From Chytridium lagenaria (lineage: Eukaryota > Chytridiomycota > Chytridiomycetes > Chytridiales > Chytridiaceae): a DNA stretch of 53,065 nt. The notes below the pieces were generated by a model. That model had not been told where the DNA came from, made no database searches, and saw nothing but the letters and a program-made list of their open reading frames with translations. The DNA lies in the NCBI GenBank assembly GCA_025449115.1, contig JAHLKC010000196.1:1-53065 (forward strand), written 5' to 3'. The translations under genes and the position numbers were made by a program. Every line of letters begins with the position of its first letter. Positions within the stretch are counted from its first letter, which is position 1. Shown here piece by piece: positions 1 through 11,580 of this stretch.

Positions 1-744
1 CACCATGTCTTCATTCATGCCTATCAACGACGCAAGACAAACTGGATCCTTGGCCGCACATTGTGAGGCTTTTATCAATACTTCTTGTGGGGGATTAAAA
101 TCGGAGATGAACTTGCAGAATGCCAACGCGTCATCGACAGATTTGATTGAGGTGAAGGGGAAAACGATACCCTCAGCTGCTAGGCACGTAAAGTAACATT
201 TCGGGGGTTTCGTAATGACCTCATTGATCGCAGTAATGATGTCAGGAATAGCCGTTGGCGCTGGTCTAATTGTTCTGGGGGGAGTTGAAGACGGCACAGA
301 ACCTGTCGGCAGGCGCGGTGGAATCATCATGGAACGGGTGGAAGGGCCCATCAACCCTAATCGATAAAGATTCGAGCACGCAGATCCAATATCTACTGAG
401 TTCGACCCCACCTTTTGCAAACCAGAGATGCAAGCAGGGGTCGAGATGCACATGTTTAGCCTCGTGATGGCGTCGGCGGAAGGTTGAGGTTGAAACAGAA
501 AGTCGAGACAAAAGTCGGTGACGGTATCTGTGGTGACGAAGGAAGGGATGCGGAGAATATTGACAGAGTTGTAGCAGTCATAATAACATTTTTTGGGGCC
601 TTGAAGGTCAGCGTTAATGGCGGACACGATGTCCGACAGAGTTGACGGGGGCGGTGCTGGTGGTGAGGTTGGGCTTGGTTGTTGGGCAGCGATATTGGAA
701 ATGAAGGACGCGCAAATGAGGGTGGAGAGTACGAGAAGATGCAT
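1..744 (-). CDS. Secreted protein with duplicated cysteine motif, 3' end outside window
   Basis: An open frame runs from an ATG at 744 to the window edge (248 codons, no stop). It begins with a typical signal peptide (MHLLVLSTLICASFISNIAA, cut probably after the Ala) and a Pro/Ser-rich linker. Two related cysteine units follow. The first has KKCYYDC, then DFCLDF, MCISTPACISGL and ACSNLY. The second has PKCYFTC, then AFCKFISDF and QCAAKDPVCLASL. The units are joined by a Pro/Ser/Arg linker of about 40 residues. The spacing suggests disulfide-bonded helical repeats secreted outside the cell. I do not recognise the family; it is not an obvious CFEM or hydrophobin. The frame is intact throughout, and a TATA-like box lies about 80 bp upstream of the ATG. 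The function is unknown. Confidence 0.72.
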   Translation of the reverse strand, partial: MHLLVLSTLICASFISNIAAQQPSPTSPPAPPPSTLSDIVSAINADLQGPKKCYYDCYNSVNILRIPSFVTTDTVTDFCLDFLFQPQPSADAITRLNMCISTPACISGLQKVGSNSVDIGSACSNLYRLGLMGPSTRSMMIPPRLPTGSVPSSTPPRTIRPAPTAIPDIITAINEVITKPPKCYFTCLAAEGIVFPFTSIKSVDDALAFCKFISDFNPPQEVLIKASQCAAKDPVCLASLIGMNEDMV

Positions 745-1304
745 TTTGGAGCTGAATGATTTTGACCGATATGCAGTGGTAAAGTACTAGCCTTCTAAAG
801 AATTCTGAAGAATCGACACGGTGTATTTTTATACCTGCATAGGTACCAAGGACCGAATCCTCTGGAACAATAACCAATGCACCCCCCATTTTTGTGCTCA
901 CATTGCTAGAATCAATTTCTAACACACTGATTGAGTGCGTCGTTTACAGTAAAACGATTCGTGAAAGAAGCAAATCCTGTTTTCTTTTCACAGAAAAAAA
1001 CAAAACAAAAGTTAAAGAAAACAAACGGAAGCGTCATGCACATTCTGTCTATCCTCCTTAAGTCAAATCATTTCCTTTACTTCAAGTTTCTGCCTAGTAG
1101 ATATTTACATGGTGTAAAAAGAAGTTCAAAGAAGTCAGAAGAATGCAGTCTTATGCTCTTGGGATTCATCTCGACATCAACAGGTTCATCGACGGGTGCT
1201 GCGTCCCAGCAACACGAACACGAGAGACTCCATAAACAGTCAGCCTGTGGATGAGTTACTTAAAACCTTGATTCTCAAAAAATGTGAGCATCAAAATTCT
1301 TACG
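745..1304. other. Divergent intergenic region
   Basis: Separates the minus-strand secreted protein from plus-strand TFIIF alpha. It is A/T-rich in the middle (around 985-1020). Apart from the TATA box at 824-833 I see no conserved coding or RNA feature; the short open frames here show no recognisable protein. Confidence 0.6.
824..833 (-). promoter_or_regulatory. TATA box of the Cys-rich secreted protein gene
   Basis: On the minus strand this reads TATAAAAATA, 80 bp upstream of the ATG at 744. Similar boxes lie 55-90 bp upstream of other genes in the window. Confidence 0.5.
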
Positions 1305-3831
1305 ATGCCAGCAACAACCCCGACCTCCAGTAAGACCTGGTGCTCCAGGTCCACCGCGGTCAGGCGGTACTGCAGGTCCATCCGCGCGGCCTGCTGCCCA
1401 ACAACGCCCCAATACCCGTCCTCTCAACCACAACCACAACCCGCCCCTTCCATTCCCGAAGAATACACCGAATTTTCTCTCTACTCCTCTGGTCCTGGCA
1501 TGCCCGCCCATATCATGCGCATCAACGCTCCTCGCTTCTCATTCTCTAACCTCGTCCCCCCTCTCAAGATGGTCCGTAAAATCCCGGAAGCTCCACCTCC
1601 AGCTGTCGTTGACGATGACCTGTCGCTGCAGCCGCTGCAAAGAAGAAAGCAACTTGTTCAAGAAGAAGCTGAAGCCAATGTTCTTTGGAGTTGGAGAGGA
1701 CGGGGAGGCCAGTTTGCATGTGATTAGAAAGAAAGATCCAGATCGGTTCCCTTGGGCGTTGACGGATTTCAAAGAGGAGGAATTGGAAGGCAATTTGGAG
1801 GGGAGTCAGAGAGCGAATTATGTCTTGTTTATCGTTAGAGCGGTTAGTAGCATAGAGCTCATCGCATCATGTGTAGTCTTATTTACATTCATTTCAAATC
1901 TTGTAGGAGGAGGACGCTTTATCGGACAAGGAGGTCAAGCCTCGCGATGGATTCCGTGTAAAGCCTGTGTCAAAATGGTACAAGTTTAACTCACGGCCAA
2001 AGTATGCGACGCTCACGGCGGAAGAGGCGGAAGCTAGGATGACGAGTAGGAAAAAGTCGAATGAGCAGAGATGGTTCATGAGGAATATGAAGGTAGTTGG
2101 CTTATAAAAATGCAGTATTGATGGTGTGTTATAGGAAAAGGAAGAAGATACGGGAGGAATGGTAGTAGAGGGAGAAGTATTAAAAAGGAGGAAGAGGAAG
2201 AGCTTAAAAGAATTATGAAACGTAATTCTTTTAAAGTAACGTCCGACGCAAAGTAAGGACCATAGCAACAGACTCATGATTTTTTTGGTTGTCATGCTAA
2301 TCAAACTCAAGGAGTATAAAAAAGAAAGGAGACCGAGATGGCATTGAAGAGGAGCTTGACTTTGACGAAGTGATGTCTGACGACGAGAACCCCGATTTCG
2401 GTATTGAAAATGAAGAAGAGGCCAAGGAAGCCAAGAAAAGAGAGTTCGGAGATATGGCCAGGAAAGCAAAGTTTGAAGAGGATGAGGTCTTTGATGACGA
2501 GGATGCCAAGAAAAAAGCAAAAGCTGCCGGTTCAAAGGTTAGTGCAAATGGACGAAACTTCACCAATTCCTTATCAATTTTATAGAGTTTGACCAGAGTG
2601 TTGAAGAAGAATGAACGCGAGTCCGTCTATATTTCAGATGATGAGGATAAGAACCCTTACGATAGCGAAGCCGACGACAGTGACGAGGAAGAACAACCAA
2701 ACGAAATTGTGGAGGTCATTGGAAAGGAAGATATTGCCGGTGCGGCAGCTACAGCAGCCGTCTCCTCCATCTCTACCGGCGTCGTAAATTCCGGTGCACC
2801 CGGAAGTTCGAAGCAGGATCGCCGACTCTTTCAAAAAGGTAAAAAGCGCGAAGTGGACACTAAAGGGGATGCCGTCGACCGAAACGCCAAGAAAACTAAG
2901 GAAGGAGGGGGCCACGTCTGGGTCTGGATCGCCCGCTTTAGGAAAGAAGCAGAAACCATCTACGTCACAGTCGTCACCGGGGCTGTCGTCATCGTCGACT
3001 TCGCCGAAACTTGGGAATGGCAAGAGCGCGGGTTCATCGGCGTCACCGTCACCTAGTGTTTGGTGGAGGTTCGTCGCCACCTATTGGTGGAGGTATGAAG
3101 ATTAAGCTTAAGATGGGGATCGTCATCTACGCCTGATGTTGGAGGAAGCAGTAAATCTCCAGCGTCGTCACCGCACTTGAAGGCGGATGAGAAAAAGAGG
3201 AAGTCAAACCGATGCACCTGCGCCTGAGCCGAAAAGGGTAAGTTTTTTATGTCATTTGTGTTTTTGTTTTTTTTGCAGCGTCCACACATCGGAGCATCTG
3301 ACTAAGTATAACCCTTTCTTTTAATTAGTTTAAGATTAAAATGGGGAACTCTCCTGAGATTGCTCCGCCTCCACCATCTGCTGCCGACATCATTGCGGAC
3401 GACAGGAACCGCCGTATAGCTGTGAGAAAGAGTGGTGGACACCCATCGATAGCATCGTCCTCCACGTGTGAGTCAAGTAGCTGCGTCTTCTACTCCTGGT
3501 CGTAGCAGCCCTGCCGTCAGATCATCAGGCACACCGTCGGTCATATCTGTCACGCCTGCGTTAGGGACCTTGTCTTCGGAATCCGCCGAGTCAAGCACCG
3601 AACGCGGGTAAGTTGTTTTTGTTTTGCGCCTTTTCTTAATTTTACCTTTGTTTGCTAACAAATCATTTCCCCAAGACCTTCTCACGGACGAAGATGTGGT
3701 CGAGGTATTGACAGGTAACCCACCGCAGACAGTCAAAGAAAATTGTAGCACGACTTCGCGAGAAGATTTCAAGGCATCCGGATAATAAGGATCGGATTAG
3801 GGAGATTCTTAAGCGTCGTTTGCCAGATTAG
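1305..3831 (+). CDS. TFG1: Transcription initiation factor TFIIF subunit alpha (RAP74/Tfg1)
   Basis: RAP74 is the large subunit of TFIIF; it binds RNA polymerase II in the nucleus and acts in initiation and elongation. Seen here: a Pro/Gln-rich start; an N-terminal domain with EEYTEFSLYSSGPG and DPDRFPWALTDF; then SKWYKFNSRPKYATLTAEEA, matching the family signature of a W-Y-x-F segment followed by LTAEEAE. A long acidic/basic linker (EEELDFDEVMSDDENPDF, YISDDEDKNPYDSEADD) follows, and a C-terminal winged helix (LLTDEDVVEVL, DNKDRIREILKRRLPD) ends at TAG 3829-3831. Introns include 1843-1906 (phase 0), one starting after GNMK near 2093, one ending at 2585, and two near 3240 and 3610. The frame is broken near 1440-1610, 2905-2913 (G run), 3119, 3215 and 3745 (extra A in a run). 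The ATG at 1305 is the best start, but the 5' exon is uncertain. Confidence 0.8.
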
Positions 3832-4493
3832 GGACTCGATTATCTTTCTCAAGGGCTCCGCTTCAAACACGGGAACGCCTAGTACCTAGAGCACGAAAGA
3901 AGGAAGGGAAGTGTTGTGGAAGGCTTTAGACAGTGTAGGGAATAAGTGAGGCGTTTTTAAATGTGCTTGTTTTGCTTTTATGCATATAAATGAAGATTGC
4001 GCTGAGGTTGAGAGCGCTTGAAGATGAAACTTTTAGTAGGAATTTGACGCCTTACCTCATATTCTTTGGAACGGATTTGATTAAAACAAACATTTAACAT
4101 TGTATCTATTTCAAAAAATTGGAGTACTACGCAAAAGAAAGTCACAGGAAAAGGAGATAGGAAATGAATAGCAAAACCTAAATCCATAGAATCCCAGTTT
4201 TCGATAAACGTTCCGGAAGTTTAAATTCGTCAACTTTTTTCTGCGAGCCTCTTCAAAAGCTCGCGAAGGAAAGCCAACCTGTCGTATCCATGCGATGTTA
4301 GTTCAAAGAAATATAAGACTCTTCAAGTATAGCACTTTCCAGTTGATATATTATAAGCCATTTTGTATCTATGTGGCGAAAAACGAATTTTTTGGGGGAA
4401 CAAACCAATGAGGTATTTCGGCAGTGCGTAATATGCCATACAAAAAAAAAATAGAGGTTCTCAACAAATAACGAGGTATAAGGAAACAAGAAA
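3832..4493. other. Convergent intergenic region
   Basis: Lies between the stops of TFIIF alpha (plus) and the phospholipase gene (minus). It is A/T-rich and presumably holds both 3' UTRs. No gene or RNA is recognisable. Confidence 0.6.
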
Positions 4494-6117
4494 TTAAGCC
4501 AGAAGCTTATCCATCACCTCCTTCAACACCTCATACTCCTCTACTGAATCCGCATCATTCTCTTCAAGCGCCACAAACGCCTGATCAACAGCCGGTGCAT
4601 CCGGCAAAGTCCACGCCGCATCCGTCCTGGGGGTACTCAACTCATCCACCAAGAAATCAAATGTTCCCGCCCAAGCATCCCGCTTTGTCAGGAAGGCATC
4701 AAGCTTGAAGATGTTCTTGAGGGTGGCGCTGATGGAGGAGTGCTCGAATTCAGAGGTTGGGGTTGGGCCGTTGGGTTTTGTGACGACGCGACCTTTTTTG
4801 ATCCATGGGGATATGGCGAGGGTTGGGACACGGGAGCCGAGACGGTCGTGACGGAAGATGGGGGAGGCGGCGGATGCGTCGTCGGGGATGGGGACGTTGG
4901 AGGGTGGGGCGACGTGATCGTAGAAACCGCCGTTTTCGTCGTATGTGATGAGGAAGAGGGTTTCGTTCCATTGTGGGGATTGTCTGAGCGCTTCGTAGAT
5001 ATTCTTGACAAGAAGTTCTCCACGTGCCACGTTGTGCGGAGGGTGGTTGTCGTTTGGTGTGAACCCTGGTACGCTCATCATGATGGGATCGATGAGGGAG
5101 AAGTTGGGGAGTTTGCCTTCTTTGGCGTCAGAGTAGAAAGTGGACATGGTTTTGATCTTGCTGGTGAGATCAGAGACTTGACGAGCGTCTTTCATGAAGA
5201 TGGAGGTGGGGATCTGGCCGTGATAGTTTTTCCAGGTAAGGCCTTTTTCTTCGATGGCACCAAAGATGGATTTTTGGGGGAAGCCGAGGATGACGTCGCC
5301 AATGCTGTTTTCGTAGCGACCGTTGGAGGTGGCGGAATAAATGAAGAGACGGTTGGGGTAGGTGGAGCTGCAAATAATGTGGAGCGTTATTAAAAGATTC
5401 TTTATGGTGGATAAATAAATAAATGAAGCTGACGTCGGCAATGAAGTCTTACCCTGGTACAGAACAGAACCAACGGTCAAACACGGCAAACTCTGAAGCG
5501 AGAGCGGCAGTGACGGGCACGTTTCTAGGGTTATACCCATCCATGGCTTGTCGCACAATGGAAGGATCGGTGGTCTCCCAAGCTCTCGAATTGACGTCCG
5601 CAAATCCACTCATGGTTGGAACGGCATTGATCTTTGCAGCTTTGAGGGTGTCGACTCCCGCGCCATAAATCTGTTCAGTGACGTTGAGGGTTTCGTGGTC
5701 TATAATTCAATGGGAAAATGCTTTAGTAAAATATATAAAGATATGTGCTGGCTTCAGTTTTCGCTAAATCCTCGCCTTTACTTACTGGGATCCTTGTTGA
5801 TGTAGATGGCCGTATCCTGTGCACAGATCTTCTTCCCAGTAGCAGTAATCGTGTTGCATGCGTCGACAGGCATGCCATTGACTCCTTGCCTCGTGCGAGC
5901 CCAGTACCCAAGGTAGTGGTCAAAGGACCTGTTCTCCATAACGAGCACAACGACGGTCTATCAATGATGTGAGTATATTTTTGCAGGGTGATGTAAATAC
6001 CTTGATCTTTCCTTCGACGACTACGGGCTTGCTGCCTCCTCCTGCAAGGACGTCTGATGGTGCGATGGCCATGACGATCATGGACAAGGCGACGGAGAGG
6101 ATGGATGCGACCTTCAT
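4494..6117 (-). CDS. Secreted phospholipase C-like phosphoesterase (NPC/AcpA family), copy 1
   Basis: Four exons: 6001-6117, 5786-5957, 5453-5699 and 4494-5367 (introns phase 0, 1, 2; 43, 86 and 85 bp), giving 469 residues, the usual size for the family. A signal peptide (MKVASILSVALSMIVMAIAP, then SDVLA) predicts secretion. Family PF04185 motifs are in order: VVLVMENRSFDHYLGYWA (metal-binding Glu/Asn), STYPNRLF (the Thr is the candidate nucleophile), GFPQKSIFGAIEEKG, TYDENGGFYDHVAPP (metal-binding Asp/Glu/Asp/His), RVPTLAISPW and EFEHSSISATLKNIF. The last two resemble plant and bacterial non-specific phospholipase C. The expected reaction is hydrolysis of phosphodiester head groups of phospholipids outside the cell, perhaps for phosphate or lipid scavenging; the substrate is inferred. 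All catalytic segments are intact. It is head to head with a close paralog starting at 7657. Confidence 0.88.
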
Positions 6118-7656
6118 CGTACCGTAGAGTTACTGGTGGTATGAGGAGTTAACAAAGAAAAACAGAGATACGCATGATGGAAGGGCTTTTTATTTACTTT
6201 TTTACGTGTGGCATGAGCAGGTTGAAGAAATAAACAAAAATAAAAAAAATAAACTCGATCCCGTACAATGTTCACGTGTGTTAATTGGTAATAGTAGGGA
6301 ATCGAATAAATCAATATTTAAATTTGATATCCAGCAGTTATAGAGGGAGTGTCTGAATAAGGATTTAGCCTCCTCAAGTGGATACTCACCATTCTTGGTG
6401 TTAGACCCACCTTTGGATCCCTTCCCTGTCTGTGCTTGGGTCTAATAGGTAACCGAAAAAGAGTTATTGCCAGCACGAGCCCTCGCATGGTGGGTGGGCC
6501 CTGACTGAATGATGTGCTCACTAAAGTCAAGAGGGAACGTTAATCTACTGACCAGGGAGGCGACCCCAATGGCTCAAGTGGCCACACTTCCTTTCAATTA
6601 ACGTTGCAGTTCATCGACAGTTCATCGACTTCTCTAAAGAGCTTCTTGCTGGAGTAGAGCAAATACATAACTCATCTGATCCTATCAAGGAAGGCAAAGG
6701 AAAGAGGGATCATTCTGGTGCTTGCATCCAAGCGTTAGTATCTATACTATCTGCATGGCGTTGCCCTTCGTTGTCGGATCCGCAACCTCCACCGCATCCT
6801 TGCATACAACTTGACGATGAAGAAAGCATGACCTGTTCCTGCGATGTGTTGTTGCGCAAGGGGCGTTAGCCTCGCTCGCATGCGACCCACGAGCTTGAAG
6901 CCATGAGATCTGTTGGCAGAAGCTCATTTTGGAAACAAAGTTGGCAGTGTAGATTCGTGTGTTGATAAATAATTTATAGTGCTGAAATTATTAGCAAGCA
7001 ACGGGCTGGTAAAGCTTATTACTTTATATGGAGAATGAGTAATAATAGTCTATCACTTGGACGTCAAGCAGCGTATGTATAAATTGGAGAGGGTTATTCC
7101 AGCACATGTAAATAACAGGCAGGCAGTGATATGCATGAGTGCATTCATATTCACGTTGACGACAAGCAGCATCGATACCATTATTGATAAAAGTCAGGAT
7201 GGAGGTTAACATAAGTATTTAGATTGGATGTGATGTTAACCTGCAGCCATTCATTTATATTCTGCCGAGAGAATGAGCCGAATTGTGCTTATTTATTTCC
7301 TTTTATGGGTCTGAACGCGTACTCGTATCACCTCCAAATAATTCACTTGAAGAGGCTGAATGACTATTGAATGACTTCCTCTCTACCAGCCGGATATCAA
7401 AGATATCGTAAATACAAAGGAACGTGCCCCCTCATCCCTATGCAATGGCATGCATTTGCACACACTGACCATGGAAGGTGTGAAAAAACGAAGAAATGAA
7501 GGATCGGCGACTTCTTCGTTATCCGCCAATTCTTTCTTTCTTTTTTGTTTATAATACGTATTTAAATCATATAAAAGCAGCTCTACATTCTTGCATCCTG
7601 TTTTGTAATCTCCTCATATAATCCTCACCTCATATTCACCTCGCACATAGGAAAAG
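6118..7656. other. Shared upstream region of divergent phosphoesterase paralogs
   Basis: A 1.5 kb spacer between two divergent start codons. It contains TATA-like boxes near each gene (AAATAAAAAG on the minus strand at 6186-6195 for copy 1; 7570-7577 for copy 2). Short open frames at 6318-6530, 6742-6927 and 7024-7212 (minus) show no recognisable protein and probably are not genes. Confidence 0.55.
7570..7577 (+). promoter_or_regulatory. TATA box of phosphoesterase copy 2
   Basis: TATAAAAG, 87 bp upstream of the ATG at 7657, followed by a C/T-rich leader. Confidence 0.55.
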
Positions 7657-9292
7657 ATGAAGATCACATCCATCCTCTCTGTTGCCTCCGCCGTCATCAT
7701 GGCCATGGTTCCATCAGACGTCAGAGCAGGAGGCAGCAAGCCTGTCGTCGTCGAGGGAAAGATCAAGGTACAAATCCCTTAATGCCACCACATATGCTGA
7801 TCACCACCGTCATCTTCTTAAGACCGTCGTCCTTCTCGTCATGGAGAACAGATCTTTTGACAACTTTCTTGGTTATTGGGCTCGCACGAGGCAAGGTGTT
7901 GATGGCATGCCTGTCGACGCATGCAACACGATTACTGCCACTGGGAAGAGGATCTGTGCACAGGATACTGCTATCTACATTAACAAGGATCCAAGTAAGT
8001 CTCAAAGGCTATTAGACTGCAAGCGAAGCGAGCACACATCTATTACACGATTATTGACACCTCATATTATCTCATGTTCTTAAAAGACTGACTCCTCTTT
8101 ACTGCTTTATGAATAACAGACCACGAAACAGTCGACGTCACGGAGCAGATCTACGGCGCGGGAGTCGACACTCTCAACGCTGCAAAGAAGAACGCCATCC
8201 CTACAATGGGTGGATTTGCGGACGTGAATGCGAGAACTTGGGAGACCACCGACCCGTCCATTGTTCGTCAAGCCATGGATGGATATAACCCCCGGAATGT
8301 GCCCATCACGGCCGCCCTTGCTTCAGAGTTTGCCGTGTTTGATCGTTGGTTCTGTTCTGTCCCAGGGTAATTATAAGAGTGTTAAGGTTTTCCCCGTTTA
8401 GTATGTATTCTAATTGTATATTATTCTATAGACCCACTTACCCCAACCGCCTCTTTATCTACTCTGCTACCTCCAATGGTCGCTACGAAAACAGCATCGG
8501 CGATGTCGCCCTTGGCTTCCCCCAGAAATCAATCTTTGGTGCCATCGAAGAAAAAGGCCTCACCTGGAAAAACTACCACGGTCAGATCCCGACCTCCATC
8601 TTCATGAAAGACGCTCGTCAAGTCAGCAAGATCAAAACCATGCCCACCTTCTACTCTGACGCCAAAGAAGGCAAACTCCCCAACTTCTCCCTCATTGACC
8701 CGATTCTCATGAGCGCTCCCGGGGTGGAGCCAAACGACAACCACCCCCCGCACAACGTGGCACGTGGAGAGCTTCTTGTCAAGATATCTTACGAGGCATT
8801 GAGGCAATCCCCACAATGGAACGAAACCCTCTTCCTATCACATACGACGAAAACGGCGGCTTTTATGATCACGTCGCCCCACCCTCCAACGTCCCCATTC
8901 CCGATGACGCATCCGCCGCCTCCACCGTCTTCCGTCACGACCGTCTTGGCGCCCGTGTCCCAACCCTCGCCATTTCTCCTTGGATTAAAAAGGGTCGCGT
9001 CGTCACAAAACCCAACGGCCCAACTCCAACCTCTGAATTCGAGCACTCCTCCATCAGCGCAACTCTCAAGAACATCTTTAAGCTCAACAGCTTCCTGACA
9101 AAGCGTGATGCTTGGGCGGGTACATTTGATTTCTTGGTGGATGAGTTGAGCACGCCCAGGACGGATGCTGCGTGGACTTTGCCGAATGCGCCTGCTATTG
9201 ATCAGGCTTTTGCGAGGTTTGAAAAGGAGGATGCGGATTCTGTTGAAGAGTATGAGATGTTGAAGGTGGTGATGGATAAGCTTGTTGCTTGA
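7657..9292 (+). CDS. Secreted phospholipase C-like phosphoesterase, copy 2, frameshifted in this sequence
   Basis: A paralog of the gene at 4494-6117 with the same four-exon plan: 7657-7767, 7823-7994, 8120-8366 and 8432-9292. Exons 2 and 3 have exactly the same lengths as in copy 1 (172 and 247 bp), with the same intron phases. It has a signal peptide (MKITSILSVASAVIMAMVPS) and the motifs VVLLVMENRSFDNFLGYWA, PTYPNRLF, YDENGGFYDHVAPP and EFEHSSISATLKNIF. Compared with copy 1 it lacks four codons after ARQVS (near 8625). It also lacks one C at 8836/8837, just before the YDENGGFYDH metal site, so the literal frame ends at 9098 without the C-terminal third. Downstream the original frame stays open and conserved to TGA at 9290-9292. 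This fits an assembly error or a very recent mutation; which one cannot be decided here. Confidence 0.8.
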
Positions 9293-9570
9293 AACTTTTT
9301 TTTACGCGTGTGTTTTAGTGCTATACCTCTCAAAACCTCTATTCCTTTTTCTCTATGCAAACTTTTGCTCTGCTCTATGCCTCATCTCTTGTTTTTCCAT
9401 ACATTCATCCCACCACATAGAACTGCAGTGGCCAAATATATATTTTGTCGATCCATGTATTATTAGTATAAGCTCCACGCGTTGGTCAAGCTCTTCACCC
9501 CAAAGTTCAGACCTCATTATTCCTTCATTCTCCATCCCAGATTTGTCATCTCCCGAAAAAGCCTTTCAAC

Positions 9571-10172
9571 ATGCCCACCATCCAAGTCGTCACCATCATC
9601 GATGCAGCTCCGTCCAGAGTCCACGAGATACTTCTCGACATGGCCAAATACCCAGACTGGAACCCCATGATCACCGTACGGATTCCATCTCAATTTTCAT
9701 CGCAAATTCATTAACCATCATTTCGCAGTCTATCACAGGTACCCGGAAACCATGGACAGCCGAAGTCGGCGGTCCCATCACAGTCTGGGCAAAAACACCA
9801 TTAGCCAGTACGTCCTCCCCCACACCTCCTCATAACTAAACACCTTACCTAGCCGCACCCCTCCCCTGCACCGTCACCTCCGCAACTCCTCTCAGCCCTC
9901 CACCCACTCCTGAACTCTACGACCTGACCTGGGAAGGCACCCTTCTCTACGGTCTCGCCATCCGTGGTGTGCATTCGTTCATATCAGAAGCTATTAAGGA
10001 GGACGGGAAAGTGAAGACAAAGTTTACACACCGGGAGACGTTTACGGGGGTTGCGACGATTCCGTTTTATGCGGTTGGGAGTGTTGTACCGAGTAGTGCG
10101 GCGCCGGTGGAAGCTTTGTATCAGAAGTTTAATGAGGCTTTGAAGAAGAGGGCGGAAACTTGGAAAGAGTAG
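9571..10172 (+). CDS. SRPBCC/START-like fold protein (polyketide cyclase/Bet v 1 type)
   Basis: Three exons: 9571-9675, 9729-9807 and 9853-10172 (introns 53 and 45 bp), 167 residues, with an intact frame. The N-terminus MPTIQVVTIIDAAPSRVHEI and the segment LLDMAKYPDWNPMIT match the opening strand, helix and 'xYPxWNP' signature of SRPBCC proteins. The C-terminus has the usual long amphipathic helix (VEALYQKFNEALKKRAETWK). The fold makes a hydrophobic ligand-binding cavity; the ligand and role are unknown. No signal peptide, so probably cytosolic. It follows phosphoesterase copy 2 by 278 bp on the same strand and converges with the dehydrogenase gene, whose stop is 218 bp away. Confidence 0.72.
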
Positions 10173-10390
10173 AGGTTAATAAGATTTCCCCCGACACCTT
10201 CTTGTGGAGATGCTGTAACGTTCATAAAATATCCAAGTCAAATGCCCTTTTACAAACTGAAGCGTCTATGTTCACCCATCTTCTACTTTGTCGCAAATTA
10301 TCAAACAGATCCTAAAAGCTTTATTTACATCAAACCCATACAAGCAATCCGCAACAAAAAGAATAATCTAAACACTACTCAATATCCAGC

Positions 10391-11580
10391 CTAAAGCTTC
10401 ATCTCAAACCCTTTCTGCCTAATAATCCTCTCCGCCCACTCCCAAACCTCCCTCGCATACCCCTCATCCCCCGCAATACTCGTCGCAATCCCCAACCGCC
10501 CAATTGGCACAAAATACTCCCCCTTCCACCCCTTCTCCACAACATCTTTACTCGTCGCCGCATAAATCTACAAATCCGTCAACCAATTAAAAAAAAAAGT
10601 AATAATGAAAAGCTGGTTTAACTGACCTGCGTCAACGCTGCATCGGCTGGTGCAAATGCTAAAAACCGGCTCGCGATACCAGCCGCAATGTTAAGAAGAC
10701 TGAATTCTTTGTAAAACACGCTGGTGGCCGCGAACCCAGGATCCGCAGTGTTCACGTAAATGTTGTTGACACCCTTTTGTTCGAGTCTTCGTTGAAGCTC
10801 TTTAGTGAACTGAATCACGGCAACTTTGCTCTTTCCGTAGGTCCAAAACGGGTTATAACCTAGCAATCTTATTTCTTGATAACCGATAGAATCTTACGTG
10901 AAGGATCGGTTGATGTATTCGAGATACACCGGCGTGAACATCAACGCGTGGATCTTTGATGAGACGTTCACTACCCTCACATCACTCGTCTCGGCAGTCC
11001 GTTCAAGCACCGGAAGCAGCAACATGGTCAAATAAAAACATAGCCAAAAAGTTGACTGCAAAGTTCATCTCAATCCCATCTTCGGAGAGCGTCAACCGTT
11101 GGAACCCGTAAACGCCTAGACATATTCATCAAACTCAAAGAAACCACCCGCTCGAAGGGATTTTTGTACCTGCCATTGTTCAGGAGAACGTGGATGGGAG
11201 TCCTGTCTCTTTGTAACGTTTACAGAAATCCCGGATGGATGCGAGACTCGCAAGGTTGACTTTCATGACCGTGATTTTCCCTTTCGCTTTTGGTTGGCGT
11301 TTCCGCCAGTTCCTGCGCTTGCCTCTCGGCTTTCTCGGGGTTTCGACATGCGTTAATGCTTTTTACAATGAGTTTATAGGCATTGATTGATTATGGGACT
11401 TACACATGGGCGCCTAGACATTGTTAGCTGACGTGATTTGAGATGAGGGGTTTACCTTTAATGTAAAACGCTTCAAGAGAGGCTTTACCCCACTCCGTCC
11501 GTTCCACCTGTGACGATAATGGTTTTACCTGAGAGGTCGCCAACGTCTTTTAACGAAAAGGTATGAGAAAATGGCCACAT
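10391..11580 (-). CDS. Short-chain dehydrogenase/reductase (retinol dehydrogenase-like)
   Basis: SDR enzymes use NAD(P)H to oxidise or reduce small alcohols and ketones. Seen here: start MWPFSHTFSLKDVGDLSGKT, the glycine-rich cofactor motif IIVTGGTDGVG, HVINACRNPEKAE (the 'xACRNxxKA' segment common in retinol dehydrogenase-like SDRs), the Asn-rich strand HVLLNNG, the catalytic YGKSK (Y-x3-K), NTADPGFAATSVF and a conserved end (GKGEYF-type segment, then EVWEWAERII) with stop at 10391-10393. Several introns are visible (for example after FYIKG near 11456 and at 11170). The frame is broken by an extra base in the C run 11488-11491 (plus strand), by a missing base near 11196-11198, and once near 11290. 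The substrate cannot be inferred. Confidence 0.74.

Noticed and set aside
1894..2535. 213-codon minus-strand open frame, Ser/Leu/Phe-rich
   Set aside because: Antisense to TFIIF alpha exons and introns; hydrophobic stretches come from complementing A/G-rich acidic codons.
4740..5393. 217-codon plus-strand open frame, Gly/Val-rich
   Set aside because: Exactly antisense to exon 4 of the phosphoesterase, whose motifs are clear; composition follows from the opposite strand.
8780..8860. Programmed ribosomal frameshift in phosphoesterase copy 2
   Set aside because: No slippery heptamer or stem-loop stands out, and copy 1 needs no shift; a single-base deletion explains it.
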